This document shows positions 36,330 through 45,750 of a DNA stretch of 64,000 bases, in pieces (the first letter of the stretch is position 1; each line of letters starts with the position of its first letter). Below the pieces are notes generated by a model that worked only from the letters and a program-made list of their open reading frames with translations, did no database searches and was not told the DNA's origin. Position numbers and translations under genes: made by a program. Where the stretch lies: positions 30,556,001 to 30,620,000 of the forward strand of contig CM073596.1 of the NCBI GenBank assembly GCA_037074705.1, read 5' to 3'. The DNA is from Zhengitettix transpicula. Lineage: Eukaryota; Arthropoda; Insecta; Orthoptera; Tetrigidae.

Positions 36330-39300
36330 TAAATTGTCAAAAATAATTGCAATATTGGTATGGAGAGGACAGAAAGATAGGTTGTGGCTTACCTGAAAGT
36401 GAAGTGCTGTGTCGCACGGCTAGTAGCCCAAAAACTCTGCAGTCCACTGCCGGCAGGTACATGGAATGGTGTAACACTCCTTCCTGAAGAAGGAGGCTGA
36501 GAGCCTTCGAAATTTGAAGAACAACCTTCAGTTTCTTATGGTGACACCACACTTCACTTTCAGGTAGGGCACAACCTATCTCTCTTTCCTTTCAATACCA
36601 ATATTGCAATTATATATATGAATTAATATTATAAATTTATATATCCTTCATTATGCTTACACTTAATTGTCTTTTAGAATGTTTAAATTTCATAGACACT
36701 TAAAGTTTTTCAAATGTCTAATAATTAATTATTTTGGAATGTTCTAAATACATAAAAATCTGTTAAGTATTTTTCATTTTCTGTTAAAATAAATAATATA
36801 ATATAATAAAATTCTTAAAACATTTAAGAGAAAGACTAACATAACAAGATTTTAGCTGTTTATACACCACGAAAATGTTCTATGTTGTGAGCCAGATAAG
36901 TGATGAGTTTATTATTTGTGTTTTTTAGAAATGAGAATTACCTCATGCCTTTGGTGCTGCAGCGGTTTGTACTGATTTTGCACTTATTTTTGTGTCAACC
37001 AAAGCATGCCAGGTGCCTACAGTGTTCTCGGTTAGGAACACTAGGAAAGAAACTGCAGTCTCACATGTCTGCAATGGCAGAATCATGTTTTGGTATTGGT
37101 GAGTTAGCCCATTATCTGCTCAGAGGTGATTCTGAAGCTCAGAGGTTGCTTGCAGTCACGATTCCATTCATTGTAAGGTAAAGAGCTAATAATTGCATTT
37201 ATATAAATTTTAATATTTTAACACTGCTAATTAATTATTTTTTATTGTGCATATGTCATTCTTTATACAAGAAAAATCACATTATATGATTATATATTTT
37301 TACTGTCTAAAATTTTGGACATTTTATGGTTTACATAATAAATTAGCTTATACATTTATACTGTGTATTTATTGTACTTCAAATATATTTATTCTACTTT
37401 ATAGTTCTCATGTTGTAACTTATTTGTAGTAGAGCATGGTTAGAATGAATATTTAATGAAAACAATAGGCTATGAGGCTTTGTATGTTTCATAACTTTCG
37501 GAAGTGTGAGTGACTGGCTGGCATGGAAATATGGAGTTAACCGCTTATTGAATTATTACCAGGGAGAACTCGAAGATTTGGAAGGTATTTTGCAAGAACC
37601 AGAATGGTTAGCAGAAAGGTCTTCAACCACCAAAGTACAATATTATGCACACTCCTTTTATCCAAAATTGAAAAAAAATAAAGGGGGGGTTCATGTAATA
37701 CATAAATTATGGACTGTGGTTTCTGAAAGTCATGTTTTCCTAGTATATTTGGAAAGCAATTCTTTTCAGAGTATAGTCACAATTTATTTTCGAAAAATAT
37801 TTTTTCCCCGTAAACAAATTGGAAAAATAAGAGTGTGTGACTGCACTCTGGTGAGGTATGCACAAGAATATATGGTAAAACACTACTCTGTGAATAATAA
37901 TACTGAAGACTGAGCAGACAATTTACATAGGTTCTTTGTTAACTATCTTGTAACTATTTATTTTAGATATCACATTAATACTAGCCATATGCTCACAGGG
38001 CAGAAAGATTATTGAGAAAACTTCTGATCGGCTGCAAAGGTTTGAAAGTGCTTCTTTCCCTTTTGCGAAGTGACCATGATGACAACTTGAAACAGCATGT
38101 TCCTAGAAGCCTGTCTTTGCTTTCAGCGTCCTTAGGTATTTATACCCCACAATATTCTGGAAATGCTGAAGTTGATAAAAGCAGCGATACATCTGTGATT
38201 GATGAGGTGAGGTATTTTTTTATTTAAGACACACACAAAATTAATCAGTTTCTCCCAAACAGTGACACACAATTATTTTGAATATAACTTGGATTGATGC
38301 TACAATGACAAAATATTTATGTTTTCTACAATTACATATTTTTTTCTCATATAACCTCCATCATTATTTGCCACAGCCCAATTTTGTCTTTAATAGAAAT
38401 ATGCTATTATCATATTGTTATTGATCACTTATATTTTTTATGTGGAAAAATGATTATGAAGATTGTATTGTGGACTATATTTGGATTTAAGTTAAACTTA
38501 ATGACTAACCTAAACAGACAGTAAAAACCTTTCTGTAAATAATATTTTAATATTTAAAGTTATTTGTTGTCTGCTTTAATTGGCCTTAAAATATTATTTA
38601 AATTATTTACACAACAGACATACTGGTCTAATTACTAGTTTTAGATTATATTCTGGAAGAATTTTCCAATTACATTTAACTTTATTGAAGTATAACTTAA
38701 TTAAAATGATTAAAAGCATCATCATAAGCAAATTTATTTTTAGAAAATATAAATACTTTCTTTTTATAGATAATTTTATGGTAATAGTCATTGAGTTATA
38801 TTGCTGAGCAAATTCACTGTGTTAATTTAAGATCTACCCATTTTTAAATTAGGTGGATTGATTTTTAAGAATTTAGCTGATTCCTCTGTGCTTTCTTGTA
38901 TTTCAGTTTTAATTTTCTGTTTTCAGCGTAAACCTACTGGAGATATGGTCACATTTCATCTGGATGAGGGTGTTAATGTGCATGCAACTCGATCCACCCT
39001 TTGCTCAACTTCACCTGTGTTTGCAGCAATGCTTAATGGTGACTTCCTTGAATCACAGCAGCACATTATTCAGTTGAAAGATGTTAAAGCCTCAACCCTT
39101 GCTTTACTGCTGAGGATAGTGGAGCTAGGATATGTACCAGTGTCGTGGCCAGAGCTCTGCTTGTCAGACTCATTTGACCTTCTTTCACTTTTGGACAAGT
39201 TTTTAGTGCCAGGTATTGATGAGTTGGTGACACTGTTGTTGAAGCAGTTTCTGTCTGCACACACAGTCTCTGAGCTGTATTTGCAAGCTTCATCACTCGC

Positions 39301-39508
39301 ACAGCTAGAACATATAGAGCGCATAAGAATGGGTGCTCTGCAATTCATCTTGTCAGGAGAAATGGCAGTTGGTACTCGAGAGAAGCTTTTTAGACAACTG
39401 TTGGACTCAGAATTTTCATCTCAATTTGTAGATGATATTGCCAACATCCTGGAAGGGAAACTAAATTCTCGGAAAGGCACCTCTGGAAGTTTGTCTATTA
39501 ATTCATGA
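25987..39508 (+). CDS. ARMC5: Armadillo repeat-containing protein 5 (ARM repeats + BTB)
   Basis: Ten exons: 25987-26241, 28533-28759, 29068-29245, 31276-31481, 33000-33446, 33903-34182, 35252-35490, 36929-37177, 37999-38206 and 38927-39508. The phases agree and give 956 residues; human ARMC5 has 935. Residues 1 to about 430 are alpha-helical armadillo repeats (for example GRACRAIGNLAQDYFTAENL and LLSALCLFSRESVNRAKIRR). A Ser/Pro/Gly-rich low-complexity linker (SWSPGSSRSMYFSPGSSPNS) follows in exon 6, then a second helical repeat block (residues 545-760). The last exon holds a BTB domain from about residue 770 (FHLDEGVNVHATRSTLCSTS, PVFAAMLNGDF). Family knowledge: ARMC5 is a CUL3 substrate adaptor that targets RNA polymerase II subunit RPB1. 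The exon 4 donor is uncertain: 31481/GTAAAG keeps the frame, whereas the stronger-looking GTATGT at 31463 does not. Introns are packed with mobile elements. Confidence 0.92.
26555..26855. repeat. Family A foldback repeat bounded by (TA)n runs
   Basis: Terminus ACATTTAGATATGAAAGAGA, inner arms GATCTAGTCTGGCTTAGGTG and CACCTGACCCAGACTGGACC, then GATTTCAGGTAGGTCAGC, and a right terminus AATGTGTTATTTAATTGGAC with TTTTCCTTATATATA. (TA)n runs lie on both sides (26555-26578 and 26835-26852). It immediately precedes the Penelope-like retroelement body. Confidence 0.65.
26880..28420 (+). mobile_element. Penelope-like retroelement, decayed RT and GIY-YIG
   Basis: Reading through many stops and frameshifts, the plus strand shows the Penelope-like order. 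It has a VILPADKGSTTILID-like segment near 27095, a PKIHKPG-like segment near 27350, VTIDVISLYINI near 27545 (family TFDVVSLYTNI), NNIYLQISGTAMATQ near 27690 (family YYLQIHGTAMGT), SYANLFMGQL near 27735, and WFIDNIFIVWTHGPDAL near 27810 (family catalytic Y-x-DDIF-IW; the second Asp is Asn). A GIY-YIG-like CPAFYISQTKPEY follows near 28355. It lies in ARMC5 intron 1, in the same orientation as the gene. It is clearly inactive. Confidence 0.8.
29367..29770. repeat. Family A and B repeats fused, ARMC5 intron 3
   Basis: A family A end (AACACTTAAGGAAAATGTGA, 29371) begins right where homology between ARMC5 exon 3 and its displaced copy stops. The A copy runs to about 29565 (AAATGTGTTATATCCG) and is followed by a family B piece (GAAAATTTGAAGAATATCCT, TTTCAGGTAAGCC at 29613, CTGAAGAAGGGGGCTG at 29744). 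Confidence 0.65.
30180..30790. repeat. Family A piece and long family B copy, ARMC5 intron 3
   Basis: 30187-30290 is family A (CCAGACTGGACCAACTACTG, GATTTCAGGTAAACTGG). 30295-30790 is the longest plus-orientation family B copy. It has a purine/pyrimidine-alternating ATGTATGTGTATGCATACAT head, GGCCGGTGCACGGAATGG, the CTGAAGAAGG...GAAAA hairpin at 30571-30600, CACTTTCAAGTAAGCC (CAG changed to CAA) and a CCATACCAATATTGCA end. Confidence 0.7.
31590..31830 (-). mobile_element. LINE reverse-transcriptase scrap
   Basis: The minus strand reads GLKQG, a stop, then SISWSPSLLGLIMVSLMDKI. This fits the RT motif G-x-KQGC-x-LSP-LLF...MD with one stop in place of the usual Cys. It is short, broken and in ARMC5 intron 4. 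Clade not assigned. Confidence 0.4.
31980..32580 (-). repeat. Divergent copy of a widespread interspersed repeat
   Basis: Contains GTGTGACTACCCCATCTGTA, TTTGTTGGGGCATC, TGTGATTCATCAAACCACAT, TTGCCAATGCTTGACTGTTC, CCTGTGTGATTTGTTAACTT and GTATTCAGAGATCATTT in this order. I recall the same ordered text from a repeat abundant in fish and other animal genomes; this is memory, not a search. Orientation is a guess. No coding potential. Confidence 0.45.
34320..34604. mobile_element. MITE-like element with ~45-bp inverted termini
   Basis: The left end GGCCAAGGTTGTAAAACCAT, continuing to AAATAAATGGTTT, is matched by the reverse complement of the right end (AAAACCATTTGTTC ... TTTTATAACCTTGGCC). Length is 285 bp, AT-rich and non-coding. 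A target duplication is not clear. It sits in ARMC5 intron 6, just upstream of a Penelope-like fragment. Confidence 0.7.
34660..34940 (+). mobile_element. Penelope-like 3' (GIY-YIG) fragment
   Basis: The plus strand reads TRIKEHKSNVKFPPYKCSP, then after a stop VILDKESSFKKWLISEMFHI, KFNKFPLNVKQDTSHLN and TIYNVLLN. This matches the C-terminal endonuclease end of Penelope-like elements (pattern R-x-EH ... LDKE-x-x-x-KR-x-x-EM-x-I ... D-x-x-x-L-x-x-IY). Truncated at its 5' side and dead. Confidence 0.6.
35750..35894 (+). repeat. SINE tail, copy identical to 36137-36281
   Basis: 145 bases from TGCTTTTCTATGTGCGTAAT to TCTCCTAATATTGTA, identical as far as I can read to the tail of the full SINE 387 bp downstream. 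The tRNA-derived head is absent. Confidence 0.75.
36002..36281 (+). mobile_element. tRNA-derived SINE (serine/leucine-type head)
   Basis: 36011-36082 folds as a 72-base cloverleaf. The acceptor is GACCCGG with CTGGGTC, the D arm is TGGCCGAGATGGTTAAGGC (an A box), the anticodon arm is TCTGT/GCAGA with loop GTACTAA, and the T arm is GTGGG/CCCGC with TTCAAGT (a B box). The D arm looks class II (Leu/Ser), but the long variable arm is absent, so it is a pol III promoter relic, not a working tRNA. A body TCAAATATTTTCAGTCTTTC and the shared tail follow. It is in ARMC5 intron 7. Confidence 0.75.
36281..36326. repeat. (TA)n microsatellite
   Basis: Pure TA run between the SINE tail and a family B foldback copy. 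Confidence 0.9.
36333..36612. repeat. Family B foldback in ARMC5 intron 7
   Basis: Left arm ATTGCAATATTGGTATGG with GGCTTACCTGAAAGTGAAG; right arm CACTTCACTTTCAGGTAGGG with CAATACCAATATTGCAAT. The interior has GCACGGCTAGTAGCCC and the CTGAAGAAGGAGGCTGAGAG / CCTTCGAAA hairpin at 36484-36512. Confidence 0.8.
37506..37913 (+). other. Unexplained 135-codon open frame in ARMC5 intron 8
   Basis: An uninterrupted frame runs from a GTG at 37506 to a TGA at 37911 in a background where stops are frequent. It begins VSDWLAWKYGVNRLLNYYQG and ends VKHYSVNNNTED. I do not recognise it. Exons 8 and 9 of ARMC5 join in phase without it. A cassette 37505-37610 with donor GTTAGC would also keep the ARMC5 frame, so it could be an alternative exon; it could also be chance. 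Confidence 0.25.
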
Positions 39509-39829
39509 ATATAAAGTGCAGATCGATATTTCATTATAACATGTAAAAAGCCATTGGCATTAACACTGAGGTAAATATTTTCTGCAGTATACATTTCTGT
39601 AAATATTCCATAGAAAAGTTTCCAGCAATTATACTCAAACTTTTGAAGGACATTTTGTTACTACAGCCCAATGGACATTTTCTTTCTAAAACTTTACAAT
39701 GTTGAGAATGTAATTTAATGGAGGAGTTTGCAAGCTTTATTTAAATAATGATTCACATTCATCATGATTAAATCACTAGCCACTGATATAAAAATGTTAC
39801 CACTTCACTTCAATGATACAGAGAAATTA

Positions 39830-40070
39830 CTCTCAGCTGTACACAACTTACCTATTGCCTAAATATTCACAGCAAGTGAACATAGAATGCATCAGAATGG
39901 GATCTGTGCATTTCATCTTGCCTGGAGAAATGGCAGATTGTACTCGGGGGTTAGACAACTATTGGAACTCAATTTGTAGATGAAATTGCCAACGTCCTAA
40001 TTCTCAAAAAGGTACCTATGAAAGTTAGTCTATTAATTCATTAATATTGAGTGTAAGAACAAATTTTAAT
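39830..40070 (+). pseudogene. Tandem decayed copy of part of ARMC5 exon 10
   Basis: About 240 bases downstream of the ARMC5 stop repeat the 3' part of the last coding exon (about 39265-39530). Shared text includes GGAGAAATGGCAG, TAGACAACT, CTCAATTTGTAGATGA, ATTGCCAAC and TCTATTAATTCAT, interrupted by small deletions that break the frame. It lies within the presumed 3' UTR. Confidence 0.8.
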
Positions 40071-40174
40071 TATGAATAGAAATTGGTATTAATTTATATT
40101 TAAAATGTGACATTAGAAAAATCCACTGTTATTGTACTCGACTATTGTCAATATTGTTTTTGTTCATTTTATTA

Positions 40175-40180
40175 AATAAA
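40175..40180 (+). promoter_or_regulatory. Candidate ARMC5 polyadenylation signal
   Basis: AATAAA 667 bases beyond the ARMC5 stop codon, followed by T/G-rich text. It would place the decayed exon copy inside the 3' UTR. Confidence 0.5.
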
Positions 40181-41504
40181 CTCTGCTTTTGGGGTTAAAG
40201 TAACTAAAATACTATTCAAATTGAAGTATACTAAGTGGTATTTTTTAATGGTATTTTTATGCTAGATCACATATTATCAAAGAAAAGAAAAGGGTTGCAT
40301 ATTTTATTTCATATCTTAAGTATGATTTTATAATTTTACCTGTTCCTATTTATGCAATTAATAACACCTACTGTTTGTATATGTATACCCTCTCACACAC
40401 ATGACCAAGGATATGATATTGTCAAAATAATTGAAATCATGGGTATGGAAAGGAACGAGAGATAGTTTGTGGCTTACCTGAAATTGAAGCCAGTTGGTGC
40501 TTGGAATGTTGTAACACTCCTTCCTGAAGAATGAGGCATGGAGAATCCAAAAATTTGAAGGAAATCCTTTGATCTATGGCGCTACACCATAATTCTACCA
40601 CCATAACTCTCTCACTTTCCTTTCCATACCAATAATCTGAATTACACACATACACACACACAAATAAATAAATATATATATATATCCTGAAGAAGGAGGC
40701 TGAGAGCCTCCGAAAATTTGAAGAACAACCTTCAGTTCCTCATGGCGACACCGCACTTCACTTTCAGGTAAGCCACAACCTATCTCTCTATCCTTTCCAT
40801 ACCAATATTTTTGACAATGTCACATTCTCACTATTACAATATATATATACACACATAATGTTAAGAACTTTAATTTGGTGATGAAGTCAGATAGGATCAT
40901 GGATATTGACAAAATGTAGAAATAAATAGGAGAAAGGACGGAAAACGCTTTATGTGAATCATTTGTATAGGAAAGAGACAGGGTAGTCAACTTGCCTTAA
41001 ATCAACAGTTGGTTGAGTCTGTCTGTGCAAAAATATAATAATTTATTCGCAGCAAGTTGACTGGCCATGAATCTCAGAACTCTTCTGACAAAATATCTAA
41101 TGTGACTTTCTCAGCTCATTTCTTCATGAAAGAGAATTTCATTTCGTGCACTGGCTGGCTGGTGCATCCTTTGACCCGAAGTGGTTATGCCAAGCTTCAA
41201 TTTCAGGTAAGCCACCCACTATTTCTCTTTCCTTTCCATAGCAATTTTATATATATATATATATATAATTGCAATATTGGTATGGATAGGACAGAGAGAT
41301 AGGTTGTGGCTTACCTGAAAGTGACGTGTGGCGTTGCCATAAAGAACTGAAGAAATCCCTTCAGTTCCTTATGGCGATGCCACATTTCACTTTCAGGTAA
41401 GCCACAACCTATCTCTCTGTCCTATCCAAACCAATATTGCAATTATTTTTGACAATGTCACATCCTTACTAATATATATATGCCTAAATGGCTGGCTATA
41501 TTTG

Positions 41505-41777
41505 TTAGGACTGGAAAGACACAGTAGCTCTGGTAGAGCATTAGCGTTCAAAGCAGACGTACCTGGGTTCAATTCCCGGTTCTGCCAAATATTTTCAGTC
41601 TTTCCTTCTTCTTCCTTTCCTTACTATGCCTTGAACAGATGCTTCCTTTGATCGTATTACAATAACTAAAGAATGTGCTTTCCTCAGAGTCTATTCCAAT
41701 CTTTGTCTTATATTTCTATCTTTCTTCACTATCCAATTATCAAATGTGACTTCGTCACTTAATAATTGAAATACTTA

Positions 41778-41790
<13 letters not shown>
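41505..41790 (+). mobile_element. SINE with a different tRNA head, same body
   Basis: Head with an A box-like TAGCTCTGGTAGAGC and a B box GGTTCAATTCC ending in GGTTCTGCC, followed by AAATATTTTCAGTCTTTCCT, the same body as the SINE at 36083, and a related diverged tail. The 5' acceptor strand is degraded, so no anticodon can be assigned. Confidence 0.65.

Positions 41791-41834
<44 letters not shown>
41791..41834. repeat. (TA)n microsatellite
   Basis: TA run joining the SINE tail to the minus-orientation family B copy. Confidence 0.85.
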
Positions 41835-41835
<1 letters not shown>

Positions 41836-42270
41836 AATAGTGAGAATGTGACATTGTCAAAAATATTGGTATGGAAAGGATAGAGAGATAGGTTGTGGCT
41901 TACCTGAAAGTGAAGTGCGGTGTCGCCATGAGGAACTGAAGGTTGTTCTTCAAATTTTCGGAGGCTCTCAGCCTCCTTCTTCAGGAAGGAGTGTTACACC
42001 ATTCCGTGCACCGGCCGGCTGCGGACTGCGGAGATTTGACCGCCGCACGGCCAGTAGCCCATAAACAATTGACACCCCCACCAAGCCACTAACTTTCTCT
42101 CTCAGTTGGAGGTTGTGGCATAGGAAAGGTTAGGATACAGATCATTCATACAAAGCATCCCATGTATACATGTATGCTTGAACATACAAATACACATGAA
42201 CATGCACACACACACACACATGTATGCATACTTACACATACATACTCTCATGGTCTCGTGAAAGAGGAGA

Positions 42271-44389
42271 TGGTATGTAGGAAGGGCACTAATTACAGGA
42301 TATATATATTCATTTATTAATACATCTAGTCTTGTTCTCGGGACAACTCTATTACTATTTAAGTGAAATCATTAATTCACAATACATGCAGTGCGTAACA
42401 AATATTCTCTTAGTTTTTTTTTCTGAGCATGAGTGATGGAAATATGGTTCAGATTTAATTACAACACTCTTTTTGTATCCGAAAAAGGCTATCAGGCATA
42501 TATAAAAGTGTGTAAAAAAAAGCAAATGAAAAAATTATTATTTCTTGATATTTCAACTAAATTACTGGTCCACTTTGAAAGATCTTTTGCCTGCACATTT
42601 AACTTTCAAATTAGCAGGATAATGCTAAAATTTACAGAAAATTTTTATTTTTATAATTTTACTTAATAGAGAAAATATAAACACAAATAATAATGCTTAA
42701 AATATAGCTCTTATTGAGAATATAATGAATGTTTAATAATTATTTTTAAACTGCCTTTACTTTCTGTTTTCATATTTGTTTGTTTTTTCAAATTTGTTGA
42801 TACTCTCGTATATGTAGACTGCTTGTGAAAGCCAAAGACTTACAGTTTTATATTTTAACAATGTTTGTGATTAGAAACCCTAACCTGTATATACTCAAAA
42901 GAAATTATGTGAGAAGAAACACTAACCTTTATCTACTCAGAAGAAGCAATTTTTATAAATTCAGAAACAGAAAGATAAGATTGTGGTCATTGTTAGGGTT
43001 AGCTCAATGTAGTAAGTAGGTCCTTGTAACAGCTGTAGACTTATATAATTCTGCTTTAAAATGATGCACCCATCACAGGACTTGTTACAAATATCAATCC
43101 CTCTCGACTGTATCAATTTATCTAATTTTCAATCCAGTGGTCTCATTCTTTCCTGTATCACTTATTTAACTTCATATGCGTTCTCACTATTTCTACAAGT
43201 CTCCCCTATCCCAAAGAATTCATGCACTTATTCTATATAACAGTGTGAGACTCCTGATCATGGTGTCTTTTCATTAAATCCTATAGAGCAATTCAATCTA
43301 AACTAGGCAAATTTTAATCTATATTCACATAATACTTCCAACATAATCATTCCAAATATAAAGCAACATATATTAAACATATGTATATTTCATGATGTGT
43401 ATGTATATATTGCATGCTTCTTGAATATATGTTGAATTGTCCTTATTTTCTTTATATAATATGTTATTAATCTGTGATATTGAGGTATCATAAGGATACC
43501 TAAGATGATGTATCTAATTGTAGAATAAATTATCAGCTTTATTTGTGTTAGATGTTTTCTTATATAAACATGTGTAGAAATAATTATAAATTCGCTATTT
43601 TCATTGTTATTGTTTTATTTAAAAAAATTAAACAAGACTGAACACCCAGAATTTAATTTATTAACCCAATTTTCCTTTAATTTAGGCTTTGACATTTGTG
43701 ATTATAATAATAATAATAAAGTGAAAGGTTAGCAATCATTTTTATTATAAAATTCAAATACAATATTCAGATTTAATTGATTATTACTTCTGATATAAAG
43801 CATTTAGTGGTGCTAAAAAAATAGGGGATGCTATCTTCCTAAGAAACAAATTATCTAGTTATAGATAATGAAGTAGTCAATTAAAAAACAAAAGTAGGTG
43901 ATATAATAAATACCTCACAATGGTTCTGTAAACTTTGTTGCTTAATAATCATAATTTCATATTCAGTAGATCCTGTATAGAAGCCAAGCTTAAAGTATGT
44001 GGAGTGTGTCTTGGTGTACATTTTTTTTTGTTATTTTAGTTTAATATACAAATGCTACATTGTATGTAATCATTCCTTTTATTAATAGTAGGCCTACATG
44101 TTAACTATTTACAATTGAATAGGTCATGCTATATAATAATATTAATGTTTACATTTCCATAGATTGTGTGTACAATATGTTAAAATAACAACCTATAGCT
44201 AAATTTACAATAGTAATATGAATGTGTAAACAAATTATAATTATTACAGTTCTTTACATATTAGTCTCATTTTCAAGAAAATTTAAAGATTATTCAAACC
44301 TTAAATTGACCTTTTTAGGAGATACCCTTTTAGTTCATTTTAAAATGATTTACCAGTTGCTGCATCTATTTTGAGATGTGTAAAATGTC

Positions 44390-44450
<61 letters not shown>

Positions 44451-45750
44451 CACATACATACAAAGAACAACACTGGACTCAAAATTGATCCCTGCAGTAC
44501 ACCTATTTTTATTGTTCCTACATATTTTAATGGAAAAACGTGGCAATAACAAACTATTTATAATACTTTAAATTTAAATTAGTCCAATGTAGCCTGATAA
44601 ATTAAGGACAAATTTATGATAAACAGAATAACTTTATATTTCTAATTTCTAAAGAGAATTATAATGTTTGGTTTTCTTAGTTCAATTTGTTAGAACTAAT
44701 TGAGTTTATTTTATAGTAAAAGAAATAACATAATCATTATTTGGGAATTTTTCTTTCCAAAATAAAATATTCGGATTTATTTTTCAGGCTATTTATGGAT
44801 ACTATGCTCATAAATGTCGGGATGCAGCCTTAGACCAATTTTGTGCTAATATATATTTAGTATATAAATGTTACAATATTTACCATGTATTTAAAATGAG
44901 AGTTATTATTTTACATTTATTACACTAGACTATTATAAAAAATGACAATTTGTTTAAAAATATTGTATCAGTTCTCCTTCAAAAGTTGTATAGATGTTAT
45001 TTTTAACAAGAATAAAAACTTTCTGGTTAAAAAAGTCAGTAATTTTAATTTTTGTCACTAGTGTAAATTTCTTCCTTATAAGATTCATGTTGATATAAGT
45101 GCATAGTTGTACTATCAAAGTGTTATTATTTTAATGAAATCAATTAACCCGGTGTATATTATAATATTCTTAGATCGATAGTTGACGTGTAGGTTTCGTT
45201 TAAAGCATATTACATATAATATTACTGCATGTTGTACGCATAAATAAAAATTGAATTTATATGTAACAAGTTATTCGTTTTTAATTGTTGAAGTTTTAAT
45301 AAGCTACTTTCGCATAAAAGAATTTATGAAATTTATGTTTCGTTTTATTGCAACTAGTTTAGTGTAGCAGATCGAGCAATATCGATAAATGGTTAATTGT
45401 TAGCATAATTTCCTTACCACAACAGACCAATATTATTACGTTTTTTTAAATATCACGTTACATTTTGACGAAAAATGAAGCACTAATCATTATTCTCATT
45501 GATAAATTTCCCTTATCAGTATATAAGTTTTCAACTTATCTTTCACTTGGTGTCGAAAATTCTTAGATTCCCCGGCTAATTCAAAATAAGTCAAGATTTG
45601 TGTTGACGAACGTACTTCAGATCTCCATATACGAGTATTGATAAAAATTGACAAAAATAATTAGATGAATAAAAGTACCTATTATAAGAATTTTTGTTTA
45701 ATAGTATAAGGTTATGTTGCGACCGTGTTCTTATTTGTAGTACTTGAAGA
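42271..45750. other. Intergenic region upstream of ACTR5
   Basis: About 3.5 kb of AT-rich sequence with no gene I can support. It holds a 54-base (TA)n run at 44393-44446 and an isolated exon-like stretch at 44788-44929. The ACTR5 promoter should lie in the last few hundred bases, which have no clear TATA box. Confidence 0.6.

Larger units (their letters stand above)
40400..42270. repeat. Cluster of family A/B foldback copies
   Basis: At least five adjacent copies between ARMC5 and ACTR5. A B-like copy is at 40400-40635 and a plus-orientation B piece at 40685-40845 (best-preserved hairpin, 40687-40716). A related piece is at 40965-41250, a compact palindrome at 41265-41475 (arms meet near 41355) and a long minus-orientation B copy at 41836-42250 with GCACCGGCCGGCTGCGGACT. 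(TA)n runs separate them. Confidence 0.75.

Noticed and set aside
42825..43019. 64-codon frame with repeated NPNLYILKRN / NTNLYLLRRS text
   Set aside because: The repetition comes from a short imperfect DNA tandem; no start context or relatives.
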